Shown here: in pieces, positions 35,988 through 46,045 of the stretch
Layout of the letters: every line of letters starts with the position of its first letter
How positions within the stretch are numbered: the stretch's first letter is position 1
Source of the DNA: CAVQGZ01 sp942491665
GTDB taxonomy: Bacteria > Actinomycetota > Actinomycetes > Jiangellales > Jiangellaceae
DNA length: 64,000 nucleotides
Direction of reading: 5' to 3'
Assembly: GCA_942491665.1 (NCBI GenBank)
Contig: CALOBR010000001.1
Coordinates: forward strand, 248,001 to 312,000
Translations under genes and position numbers: made by a program
The notes under the pieces: model-generated
The model's database searches: none
Told to the model about the DNA's origin: nothing
The model's input: the letters and a program-made list of their open reading frames with translations, nothing else

Positions 35988-36425
35988 GTGGCTTCGCGCT
36001 GGCATCGGTCCGTCGCCGTCCTGGCGTGTGCCGGTCTGCTGCTCGTGGCGTGCGGCGACGGCGCAGACGACGGCCCCGTGCAGCAACGAGACCGGCTGTC
36101 CTCACCTGATGCCCCCGACACCGGAGGCCACGGGGGATCCGCCGACGCGCCGGCTCCGGGCGAGGACGACGCCGCTGAAGTCATCGACCAAGCGCTGGCT
36201 GCCCGGGCGACCAACGACTCGGCGCAGTTCGCGGCACTCGTGTCGGCGGCAGCCCAGGCGTGCCCCGACGAGGGTGCCGCCGGCCGGCTCGGCGAGGTGG
36301 CAGCCATCGCCGAGAGGTGGTCGTCGGCGCTGCAGGACGGCCGTCCCAAGGTGCAGGCGGTGACCGAGAACCAGCTCGCCCAGGTCGACTGGGACGCGCT
36401 CGTGGGGGCCTGCGCCGCGCCGTAA
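35988..36425 (+). CDS. Small putative lipoprotein
   Basis: 145 residues. A signal sequence with the lipobox LLVACGD (Cys about 22) precedes an acidic, Gly/Asp-rich linker and a helical C-terminal half with two Cys (AQACPDEG and GACAAP). No named family. Its stop codon lies inside the first GlnR half-site upstream of glnA. Start GTG at 35988. Confidence 0.75.
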   Translation: MASRWHRSVAVLACAGLLLVACGDGADDGPVQQRDRLSSPDAPDTGGHGGSADAPAPGEDDAAEVIDQALAARATNDSAQFAALVSAAAQACPDEGAAGRLGEVAAIAERWSSALQDGRPKVQAVTENQLAQVDWDALVGACAAP

Positions 36426-36459
36426 CACGGGAGAAACAGCTGTGTCACGGTCGGGAAAC
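36422..36459 (+). promoter_or_regulatory. GlnR operator upstream of glnA
   Basis: GTAAC-N6-GAAAC (36422-36437), six bases, then GTCAC-N6-GAAAC (36444-36459). This reproduces the double gTnAC-n6-GaAAC box described for GlnR in streptomycetes, with the expected 22-base period. It sits 94 bases upstream of the glnA start. GlnR is expected to control glnA with nitrogen supply. Confidence 0.85.
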
Positions 36460-36552
36460 TGCTGGTGCCTACGGTCTTCTGGTGCGCCCAGACCCGGGCG
36501 CGATCGTCATGTTGTCGCGACAGCCCGGCGCAGAGCCGGGACAGGAGGACGG

Positions 36553-37977
36553 ATGTTCAACAACGGAGACGAACTGCTCAAGTTCGTCAAGGACGAGGGC
36601 GTGGAGTACATCGACGTCCGGTTCTGTGACCTTCCCGGCGTCATGCAGCACTTCAACGTGCCCGTCGGCTCGTTCGACGCCGACGCGATGGCCGATGGGC
36701 TGATGTTCGACGGGTCGTCGATCCGCGGCTTCCAGGCCATCCACGAGTCGGACATGAAGCTCATCCCGGACCCGGCGACCGCGTTCGTCGACCCGTTCCG
36801 CTCGGCCAAGACCTTGGCGATGAACTTCTCGATCGTCGACCCGTTCACCGACGAGCAGTACAGCAGAGACCCCCGCAACGTCGCGGCCAAGGCTGAGGCG
36901 TACCTGAACTCGACAGGCATCGGCGACGCCGCCTACTTCGGTGCCGAGGCCGAGTTCTACGTGTTCGACGACGTGCGCTTCGAGACCAACCAGCACGAGG
37001 GGTACTACCACATCGACTCCATCGAGGGTGCCTGGAACACCGGGCGGATGGAGGAGGGCGGCAACCGCGGCTACAAGACCCGCTACAAGGGTGGGTACTT
37101 CCCCGTGCCGCCCGTCGACCACTACGCCGACCTGCGCGACGAGATGTCGACGACCCTCAGCAACCTCGGTCTGCAGGTCGAGCGTGCCCACCACGAGGTG
37201 GGTACCGCCGGTCAGGCTGAGATCAACTACAAGTTCGACACGCTGCTGCACGCCGGCGACAAGCTCATGCTCTTCAAGTACGTCATCAAGAACGTGGCCT
37301 GGGCGGCCGGCAAGACCGCGACCTTCATGCCCAAGCCGCTCTTCGGCGACAACGGCTCGGGCATGCACGTACACCAGTCGGTGTGGAAGAACGGCGACCC
37401 GCTGTTCTTCGACGAGCAGGGCTACGCCGGCCTGTCCGACACCGCTCGCTGGTACATCGGCGGCCTGCTGCGTCACGCACCGGCCGTGCTGGCGTTCACC
37501 AACCCCACCGTCAACTCCTACCACCGCCTGGTGCCGGGTTTCGAGGCTCCGGTGAACCTCGTGTACTCCGGGCGCAACAGGTCGGCCGCGATCCGCATCC
37601 CGGTGACCGGCACGTCGGCGAAGGCCAAGCGCGTGGAGTTCCGTGTGCCCGACCCGTCGAGCAACCCCTACCTGGCGTTCTCGGCGCTGCTCATGGCCGG
37701 GCTCGACGGCGTCAAGAACAAGATCGAGCCGGCCGACCCGGTCGACAAGGACCTCTACGAGCTTCCCCCGGAGGAGCTGGCCGACATCCCGCACGTGCCG
37801 GCGTCGCTGCCGGAGGCTCTGGAGGCTCTCGAGGCCGACCACGACTTCTTGACCGAGGGTGACGTCTTCACCCCCGACCTGATCGAGACGTGGATCGACT
37901 GGAAGAAGGCCAACGAGATCGATCCGATCCGTCTGCGCCCGCACCCGCACGAGTTCGAGCTGTACTACGACATCTAG
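36553..37977 (+). CDS. glnA: Glutamine synthetase I (GlnA)
   Basis: 474 residues. It makes glutamine from glutamate, ammonia and ATP as a dodecamer. Motifs: DGSSIRGFQAIHESDMKL, GAEAEFYVFDDV, AHHEVGTAGQAEINYKF, KPLFGDNGSGMHVHQS and NPTVNSYHRLVPGFEAP. The adenylylation tyrosine is Tyr402 in KDLYELPPEE, so GlnE, encoded 5 kb away, can regulate it. AGGAGGAC precedes the ATG. The GlnR box gives transcriptional control. A strong hairpin follows the stop. Confidence 0.98.
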   Translation: MFNNGDELLKFVKDEGVEYIDVRFCDLPGVMQHFNVPVGSFDADAMADGLMFDGSSIRGFQAIHESDMKLIPDPATAFVDPFRSAKTLAMNFSIVDPFTDEQYSRDPRNVAAKAEAYLNSTGIGDAAYFGAEAEFYVFDDVRFETNQHEGYYHIDSIEGAWNTGRMEEGGNRGYKTRYKGGYFPVPPVDHYADLRDEMSTTLSNLGLQVERAHHEVGTAGQAEINYKFDTLLHAGDKLMLFKYVIKNVAWAAGKTATFMPKPLFGDNGSGMHVHQSVWKNGDPLFFDEQGYAGLSDTARWYIGGLLRHAPAVLAFTNPTVNSYHRLVPGFEAPVNLVYSGRNRSAAIRIPVTGTSAKAKRVEFRVPDPSSNPYLAFSALLMAGLDGVKNKIEPADPVDKDLYELPPEELADIPHVPASLPEALEALEADHDFLTEGDVFTPDLIETWIDWKKANEIDPIRLRPHPHEFELYYDI

Positions 37978-37989
37978 TAGCTCCGGCTG

Positions 37990-38036
37990 ACGTTCGGCCC
38001 CTGACTCGCCACGACGCGGGTTCAGGGGCCGAACGT
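37990..38036 (+). terminator. glnA terminator hairpin
   Basis: A perfect 15-base inverted repeat (ACGTTCGGCCCCTGA at 37990-38004 with its complement at 38022-38036) around a 17-base loop, 12 bases after the glnA stop. No U-run, as is common in high-GC genomes. Confidence 0.8.
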
Positions 38037-38055
38037 GTCCATGGCGACTGGCCTT

Positions 38056-38165
38056 GTACCCGAATCCCCACAATCGCTGAGTCGCCACGGTGCGCGACGG
38101 CATGTCGCACTGCGACGCGCGGGACGAATCGGACAAGGTTGCCGCGAATGTGGGGATTCCTGTAC
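38056..38165. repeat. Dispersed palindromic element, copy 2
   Basis: The left arm (38056-38076, GTACCC then GAATCCCCACAATCG) and right arm (38145-38165, CGAATGTGGGGATTC then CTGTAC) pair over most of 21 bases around a 68-base spacer. The arms match copy 1 at 22220-22318. Confidence 0.7.
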
Positions 38166-38212
38166 GCGGTGCTCGTGAGCGACGCCCGGGTCACACGCGG
38201 CAGACTCAGCCC

Positions 38213-39602
<1,390 letters not shown>

Positions 39603-39606
39603 GCGC

Positions 39607-41616
39607 TCACGGCGAGGTCGGCTCGACCCGCCCGTCCGGGAGCACGGTGCCCGACCACATCGTCCGCTGCCACACCTCAGGGGAGCTCGGGGCGCCGATC
39701 AGGCTGCGTTCCCACATCGCCAGCCGGGCCTCGTGGACAGGCTCGTCGGGCGGTCTCGTCCATGGCATGCCCTCACGGTCGAAGGTGACCAGGCTGAGCG
39801 GGCGGTCACCCCAGGCCGCCCGAAGCTCGGCGAGCGCTTGCTGCGTCGCGGGCGTGAGCGTGACGACCTGGGCGTCGCACATGATGCGCACGGTGGCCAC
39901 GTAGTCGACGCCGGGCACGCGGTTGGCAAGCACCACCCGTCCGTCACCGATCTCACCACACACGGCCTCCGCCTCGGCTACCTGACCCACGCGGTCGCGG
40001 ACGTCGAACAGGCCATTCCAGGTGAGCAGCGGCCAGAGCGCGACCACGGCAGCAGCCATCCCTGAAGCGACCGCGAGAGCCGGCGCACGCTGCGCCACCC
40101 ACTGCAGCAGCGCAGCCGCCGCCAGGAGAAGAAGCGGGACGGCGGCCGGGACGAGGCGTCGCATGGCCCAGACATGGTCGGGCGTGATGTCGGGGCGCAA
40201 GACGAACAGCAGGGCAGGGGCACCGAGGGTCACCAGCACCGCGAGCGCCGGCAACGCAGACCGTCCCAGCGCCAACCAGGTCAGCAGGCACAGGCCGGCG
40301 ACGCCTAGAAGCACCGCCGGCCACCCGTGGTACCACGACACCCACTCCAGCGACAGCTCGTCGTAGCTGCGGGTGCCGTCGAGGGCGACCCCCTCTTCGG
40401 CCTGGCGGCGCTCGATGTCGCGCACGTAGGTGTCGCGACCGGCGAAGAACCGCGCCTGCCACCACCACGGGCGGGTCAGCAGCACGACGCCGACCACGCC
40501 CACGACCGAGGAGGACGCGAGCGCGACCCGTCGCCGGTTCGCCTCGAGCCACGTCGCCACCGGCGCACCCCACCGGACGAGGGCGGCGGCGACCGCGAGC
40601 GCGACGATGATCGCCGCGACCACCGCGATCGCCTGACCGGCCAGCCTGCTGAGGTAGTTGCCCGAGCTGCGCCCCATGTCGAGCAGACCGAGCAGCATCA
40701 GCGCGCTGGCCGCGCCCGCCACCCGCAGCAGTACCGCCCGGGCTGCTCGATGCTCGACCTGCGCGACCACCACCGACAGGCCGACCGCGGCAAGCGCGCC
40801 GGCGAGCAGCAGCCCGCCGTCGATTCGGACCAGGCCCACCGCCCCGAGGAACAGCCCGGCAAGCAGGGCGTAGCGGCCCTGCCGCGCCGGGTCGCCAGTC
40901 ATCGCCGCGGTCAGCGCGGCGACCCCGGCAGCGCCGAGGGCCAACGACAGCGGCTCGGAGTAGGTGCTGCGCGAGAAGGCCACGAGGGGCATCGCCAGGC
41001 CCATCGCCACAGGCGGGAGCAGGGCCCACCACGGCCCGACGACGCGCCGACCCATCGCGTAGACGGCCAGCAGGGCGATCGCCCCGACCACCACGTTCGC
41101 GGCGAGGACGGCGGACGTGCCACCAGCCCACCCCGCCACGGCGACAACACCCGGCAGCGTGTGGGCGAACTCCGGGCTGAGCGGGTCGGCGCTGAGCCCG
41201 AACCCGAGGGCCGACGTGCGAGCGCCGTCGATGCCGAGCGCCGCGTTGGCCGCCTCGGTCATCGGCACCGCAACTGAGGCGTTGTCGACCAGCCAGATAC
41301 CGGTGAGTGCGTACACAGCCGGGTCGCGGTCGACGGCGATGAACTCGCCGGTGAGGCGCAGGTGCACCAGCATCCACGCCAGTGCCGCGACGAGGGCAAG
41401 ACCAGCCGGGAGAGCCCAGGTGGGCGGCAACGGCTCGCGCAGCCGCAGCCCCCAGAGCGCGAGCACGGCGAGGGCGGCGACCGGCAGCACGAACCACGGG
41501 GTGAACCACCCGAACGTCACGGCCACGCCGACGGGCAGCGCGAGCGCCAGCAGCAGCAGGGGCACCGCGTCGGGCGCGGCGGCCACGCCCGCACGTACGC
41601 GCGTCACAGCCGTCAC
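39607..41616 (-). CDS. Polytopic membrane protein, GT-C glycosyltransferase-like
   Basis: 669 residues with about 13 membrane helices and a soluble C-terminal domain of about 150 residues. The first extracytoplasmic loop contains FIAVDRDPAVYALTG, a DRDP pattern like the acidic motif of GT-C enzymes. The C-terminal part holds two Cys (EAVCGEIG and RIMCDAQ). A role in cell-wall or lipoglycan glycosylation is inference. GTG at 41616 overlaps the glnE stop by four bases. I could not assign a defined family. Confidence 0.75.
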   Translation of the reverse strand: MTAVTRVRAGVAAAPDAVPLLLLALALPVGVAVTFGWFTPWFVLPVAALAVLALWGLRLREPLPPTWALPAGLALVAALAWMLVHLRLTGEFIAVDRDPAVYALTGIWLVDNASVAVPMTEAANAALGIDGARTSALGFGLSADPLSPEFAHTLPGVVAVAGWAGGTSAVLAANVVVGAIALLAVYAMGRRVVGPWWALLPPVAMGLAMPLVAFSRSTYSEPLSLALGAAGVAALTAAMTGDPARQGRYALLAGLFLGAVGLVRIDGGLLLAGALAAVGLSVVVAQVEHRAARAVLLRVAGAASALMLLGLLDMGRSSGNYLSRLAGQAIAVVAAIIVALAVAAALVRWGAPVATWLEANRRRVALASSSVVGVVGVVLLTRPWWWQARFFAGRDTYVRDIERRQAEEGVALDGTRSYDELSLEWVSWYHGWPAVLLGVAGLCLLTWLALGRSALPALAVLVTLGAPALLFVLRPDITPDHVWAMRRLVPAAVPLLLLAAAALLQWVAQRAPALAVASGMAAAVVALWPLLTWNGLFDVRDRVGQVAEAEAVCGEIGDGRVVLANRVPGVDYVATVRIMCDAQVVTLTPATQQALAELRAAWGDRPLSLVTFDREGMPWTRPPDEPVHEARLAMWERSLIGAPSSPEVWQRTMWSGTVLPDGRVEPTSP

Positions 41617-44600
41617 TGCTCGCCGTAGAACAGCCGGTTCACCACCCGGCGGGCCCGCCGTGTCGCGCGCACGTGCCGCTCCTGCATCTGCGCGGCCTCC
41701 CCCGGCGCGTAGCCGAGCACCCGGGCGAGGCTCTCCAGCACCTGTTGGTCGGCCGGTACGACGTCAGACGCCCGTCCGGTGACGTGCACGATCGCGTTGC
41801 GCATCTCCCCCGCCAGCCGCCAGGCGTCCACCAGGACGTCGGCGTCGTCGCCGGCCATGAGCCCCGCGTCGACTGCGGCTCGGATGGCGGCCACGGTCTC
41901 GGTCGTGCGCAGCTGCGGGACCGCTGCCGCGCTCTGCAGCTGGATGAGCTGGATCGTCCACTCGACGTCGGCGAGCCCGCCCGGCCCGAGCTTGAGGTGC
42001 CGCGTCTTCTCCACCGCGCGAGGCAGGCGCTCGGACTCCACCCGGGCCTTGATGCGGCGCACCTCGCGAAGCGCGTCGCTGCTCAGCCCGTCGGGGTTCC
42101 AGCGAAGCGGGTCGATGAGGCTGAGAAAGGCTTCAAGCAGGGCTTGGTCGCCGGCGAGCGGCTCGGCGCGCAGAAGCGCCTGGCGCTCCCAGGTCTCACC
42201 CCACCGCTCGTAGTAGGCGGCGTACGAGCCGAGGCTGCGCACCAGCGGTCCGGAGCGCCCCTCCGGGCGCAGGTCGGCGTCGAGCAGCAGGGGAGGCTCC
42301 GGGGACGGCAGCGCGAGCAGGCGGTGCATCTCCTGGGCCACGTCGAGGGCGAACCGGGCCGCGTCGCTCTCGCTCGTGCCCTCACCCCGCCGGTAGACGT
42401 ACATGACGTCAGCGTCGGAGGAGTAGGCCATCTCGTGCCCACCGAGGCGACCCATGGCGATCACCGCGAACTCGACGTCGGGGTCACCGCCCTGACTGGC
42501 GACGACCACACGGCGAGCCAGCGTCAAGGCACCCGCCACGGTGGCCTGAGCCACCGCCGTGACCGCCGCCCCGACCTGGTCCGGCGGCAGCGTCTGGTCC
42601 GTCGCGTCACCGACGCCGACCTCCGCCCCCAGGTCTGCGACCGCGATGCCGAAAAGCTCACGGCGTCGCATGGCCCGTACCGCGGCGATGGCCGCAGCCG
42701 GGTCGTCGTGGCGGGCCACGACGGCGCGCACCTCCTCCTCGAGCTCGGCCCGGGTGCTGAATCGCCACCCCGACTCGACACCGAGCAGGCTCACGGCCTC
42801 GGGCGCGCGCAGCAGCATCTCCGTGGCGTAGCGGCTCGACGCCAGCACGCGCGCCATGCGCTCGGCAGCCGCCCGCTCGTCACGCAGCAGCCGCAAGTAC
42901 CAGTGGGTCTCGCCGAGGGCGTCGCTCACCTCACGGAAGCCCCGCAGGCCCGCGTCGGCGTCGACCCCGTCGGCGAACCAGCCGAGAAGCACCGGTAGCA
43001 GCGTTCGCTGGATCGCCGCGCGCCGCGACACCCCCTGGGTCAGGGCCTCGATGTGGCGCAGCGCCCCGGCCGGGTCGCGGTAGCCGAGGGCCTTGAGCCG
43101 CGTGCGCGCGGCGTCCGGAGTGAGCCGCACCTCGTCGCTCGGCAGGCGTGCGACGGCGTCGAGCAGCGGCCGGTAGAAGATCTTCTCGTGCAGCCGCCGC
43201 ACGTCGGTGCGGTGCCGCTTGAGCTGGGAGTCGAGGCGGCCGTCTGGGTCACGCAGGTACCCCAGCGATCGCCCGATGCGGCGCTGGTCGTGCGCAGCGG
43301 TCGGCAGCAGGTGGGTGCGGCGCAGGCGATGCAGCTGGATGCGGTGCTCGACGGTGCGCAAGAACCGGTAGGACGACGCGAGCGCGGCGCCGTCCTCACG
43401 TCCCACGTAGCCGCCGGCAGTCAACGCAGCCAACCCGCCGAGGGTGGAACGACTGCGCAGCGACTCGTCAGCACGCCCGTGTACGAGCTGGAGCATCTGG
43501 ACGGCGAACTCGACGTCGCGCAGGCCACCCCGGCCGAGCTTGAGGTTGCGCTCGACCTCCTTGCGCGGGATGTGAGCCTCCACCCGGCGGCGCATCGCCT
43601 GGACGTCGGTGACGAAACCCTCGCGCTCAGCGGCGCGCCACACCATCGGCCGCACGGCGTCGAGGTACTGATCGCCAACCTCGCGGTCACCGGCCACGGT
43701 GCGCGCCTTGAGCAAGGCCTGGAACTCCCAGGTCTTGGCCCACCGCTCGTAGTACTCGCGGTGGCTCGACACGGTGCGTACCAGCGGGCCGTTCTTGCCC
43801 TCCGGACGCAGCGCCGCGTCGACGACCCACAAGGGCGGCTCGGTGCTCGGCGCCGCGCACGCCGCCATCGTGGACGTGGCCAGCGACGCGGCCGCGGCCA
43901 GTGCCTGCTCAGCGTCGGGTGCACTCGGCGCGGGTTCGGCGACGAACACCACGTCGACGTCGCTGACGTAGTTGAGCTCTTGCCCACCGCACTTGCCCAT
44001 GCCGATGACCGCGAGGCGCGTCATCTCGGACTGCTGGCCATGCTCGGCCCGCGCGACGGCAAGCCCCGCCTCGAGGGCGGCCGAGGCCAGGTCTGCCAGC
44101 TCGCCGGCGACGATGCCGAGGTCCAGGGAGTCGGCCAGGTCGCGGGCAGCCAGCAGCAGAATGGCCCGGCGGTAGGCGGCCCGCAGGTCGTCTACCCCGT
44201 TGGACGAGGTGGCGCGAGGTGCGGGGTCGGCTGGATCGGCGCCCACGGATTCCAGCAGCTCGGCCCGCACCTCGTCCGCACTGCGGCGCGGTGCCGGCAG
44301 CGGCAGGTCGGCCAGCGCGCGCCAGTCGGCGGGGTGGCGGGCCAGGTGGTCGGCGAAGGCCGCCGACATGCCCAGCACGGCGAACAAGCGGTGCCGAAAC
44401 GCCGGGTCGCGCTCGAGCGTGGCCACCAGCCGGTCGGCATCGCCGGCATGCTCGAGCAGCCGGTCGAGGCCCAGCAGCGCCAGGTCGGGGTCGGGGGAGG
44501 CGCCGAACGCACCCAGCACCTCGGCGTCGTCGGCCAGTGGGCCGAGCTCGGGGCTGGCCAGCAGTCGCTCCGCCTTGGCCGAGTCGACGAAGCCCAGCCG

Positions 44601-44639
44601 TGCAAGCGAGGCGGTCGCCGTCGCCGTCCGAGGTCTCAC
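41613..44639 (-). CDS. glnE: Glutamine synthetase adenylyltransferase/deadenylase (GlnE)
   Basis: 1008 residues. A two-headed enzyme that adds AMP to, and removes it from, GlnA Tyr402. The N-terminal deadenylase half has GMGKCGGQELNYVSDVDVVFV and LRPEGKNGPLVRT; the C-terminal adenylyltransferase half has MGRLGGHEMAYSSDADVMYV and LRPEGRSGPLVRS, each with the paired Asp of nucleotidyltransferases. A GlnB-sensing middle helical domain separates them. GTG at 44639 overlaps the glnA2 stop. Length is normal. Confidence 0.97.
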   Translation of the reverse strand: MRPRTATATASLARLGFVDSAKAERLLASPELGPLADDAEVLGAFGASPDPDLALLGLDRLLEHAGDADRLVATLERDPAFRHRLFAVLGMSAAFADHLARHPADWRALADLPLPAPRRSADEVRAELLESVGADPADPAPRATSSNGVDDLRAAYRRAILLLAARDLADSLDLGIVAGELADLASAALEAGLAVARAEHGQQSEMTRLAVIGMGKCGGQELNYVSDVDVVFVAEPAPSAPDAEQALAAAASLATSTMAACAAPSTEPPLWVVDAALRPEGKNGPLVRTVSSHREYYERWAKTWEFQALLKARTVAGDREVGDQYLDAVRPMVWRAAEREGFVTDVQAMRRRVEAHIPRKEVERNLKLGRGGLRDVEFAVQMLQLVHGRADESLRSRSTLGGLAALTAGGYVGREDGAALASSYRFLRTVEHRIQLHRLRRTHLLPTAAHDQRRIGRSLGYLRDPDGRLDSQLKRHRTDVRRLHEKIFYRPLLDAVARLPSDEVRLTPDAARTRLKALGYRDPAGALRHIEALTQGVSRRAAIQRTLLPVLLGWFADGVDADAGLRGFREVSDALGETHWYLRLLRDERAAAERMARVLASSRYATEMLLRAPEAVSLLGVESGWRFSTRAELEEEVRAVVARHDDPAAAIAAVRAMRRRELFGIAVADLGAEVGVGDATDQTLPPDQVGAAVTAVAQATVAGALTLARRVVVASQGGDPDVEFAVIAMGRLGGHEMAYSSDADVMYVYRRGEGTSESDAARFALDVAQEMHRLLALPSPEPPLLLDADLRPEGRSGPLVRSLGSYAAYYERWGETWERQALLRAEPLAGDQALLEAFLSLIDPLRWNPDGLSSDALREVRRIKARVESERLPRAVEKTRHLKLGPGGLADVEWTIQLIQLQSAAAVPQLRTTETVAAIRAAVDAGLMAGDDADVLVDAWRLAGEMRNAIVHVTGRASDVVPADQQVLESLARVLGYAPGEAAQMQERHVRATRRARRVVNRLFYGEQ

Positions 44640-45973
44640 AGCACCGGCAGCATCCGGTCACGCTCGAACGGGGTGACCTGCTTGGAGTAGGCGGCCCACT
44701 CGGCTCTCTTGTTGCGCAGGACGAACTCGAAGACGTGCTCGCCGAGCGTCTCCGCGACCAGCTCGGACCTCTCCATGGCCGTGATCGCCTCGGCCAACGA
44801 CGACGGCAGCGGCTCGATCCCCAGCGCGCGACGCTCCTGGTTCGTCAACGCCCACACGTCGTCCTCGGCCTCCGGGGGCAGCTCGTAGCCCTCTTCGATA
44901 CCGGTCAGGCCGGCGCTCAGCAGCACGGCGTAGGCCAGGTAGGGGTTCGCGGCGGCGTCCAGCGCCCGGTACTCGACGCGAGCGGAGCGCTCCTTGCCCG
45001 GCTTGTACATCGGCACCCGTACGAGCGCGGACCGGTTGTTGTGTCCCCAGCAGATGAAGGCGGGCGCCTCGTCCCCGCCCCACAGCCGCTTGTACGAGTT
45101 GACCCACTGGTTCGTGATCGCGGTCAGCTCGGGGGCGTGGCGCAGCAGCCCGGCGATGAAGGAGCGCCCGGTCGACGACAGCTCGAACTGGGCGCCGGCC
45201 TCGTAGAAGGCGTTGCGGTCGCCCTCGAACAACGACAGGTGGGTGTGCATGCCGCTGCCTGGGTGCTCGGTGAACGGCTTGGGCATGAACGTGGCGTGCA
45301 TGCCCTGCATGAGCGAGACCTGCTTGACGACCTGGCGGAACGTCATGATGTTGTCGGCCGTCGACAAGGCGTCGGCGTAGCGCAGGTCGATCTCTTGCTG
45401 GCCGGGGCCCGCCTCGTGGTGGCTGAACTCCACCGAGATGCCCATGGCCTCCAGGGTCAAGATGGTCGCCCGCCTGAAGTCGTGCTCGTCGCCCAGCGGC
45501 GTGTGGTCGAAGTAGCCGCTGGAGTCGATCGGCACCGGCTCGTTGCCCTGCTCGGGCTTGTCGGCGAACAAGAAAAACTCGATCTCCGGGTGGGTGTAGA
45601 AGGTGAACCCCGCCTCCGCGGCCTTCGACAGCGCGCGCTTGAGGACGTGGCGGGGGTCAGCCAGCGACGGGGAGCCGTCGGGCAGCTTGATGTCGCAGAA
45701 CAGGCGGGCCGTGCCGTGCGACTCACCACGCCAGGGAAGGATCTGAAAGGTGGCCGGGTCGGGCTGGGCCAGCATGTCCGACTCGTACACCCGGGTGAAG
45801 CCCTCGATCGCTGAGCCGTCGAAGCCCAGACCCTCGGCGAAGGCCCCCTCGAGCTCGGCGGGAGCGACCGCGACCGACTTCAGCTGCCCCAGCACGTCGG
45901 TGAACCACAACCGGACGAACCGGATGTCGCGTTCCTCGATGGTGCGCAGCACGAACTCCTGTTGCTTGTCCAC
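44636..45973 (-). CDS. glnA2: Glutamine synthetase-like protein GlnA2
   Basis: 445 residues. Features include VDKQQEFVLRTIEERDIRFV, GFDGSAIEGFTRVYESDM, HPEIEFFLFADKP, SHHEAGPGQQEIDLRYADA and KPFTEHPGSGMHTHLSL. It aligns with the shorter, non-adenylylated mycobacterial GlnA2: the region of GlnA's Tyr402 reads EDDVWALTNQERRALG and lacks the tyrosine. In streptomycetes related enzymes act in polyamine use rather than ammonia assimilation, so the substrate is open. GTG at 45973 matches the homologue's start; an ATG at 45982 would add three residues. Confidence 0.93.
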   Translation of the reverse strand: MDKQQEFVLRTIEERDIRFVRLWFTDVLGQLKSVAVAPAELEGAFAEGLGFDGSAIEGFTRVYESDMLAQPDPATFQILPWRGESHGTARLFCDIKLPDGSPSLADPRHVLKRALSKAAEAGFTFYTHPEIEFFLFADKPEQGNEPVPIDSSGYFDHTPLGDEHDFRRATILTLEAMGISVEFSHHEAGPGQQEIDLRYADALSTADNIMTFRQVVKQVSLMQGMHATFMPKPFTEHPGSGMHTHLSLFEGDRNAFYEAGAQFELSSTGRSFIAGLLRHAPELTAITNQWVNSYKRLWGGDEAPAFICWGHNNRSALVRVPMYKPGKERSARVEYRALDAAANPYLAYAVLLSAGLTGIEEGYELPPEAEDDVWALTNQERRALGIEPLPSSLAEAITAMERSELVAETLGEHVFEFVLRNKRAEWAAYSKQVTPFERDRMLPVL

Positions 45974-46045
45974 GCCCCCCATCCTGCCCGCTCCGGTGCC
46001 GCCCCGTGGCAGGCGCTCTCGCACACCGGTGGCTAGGCTCGCGTC

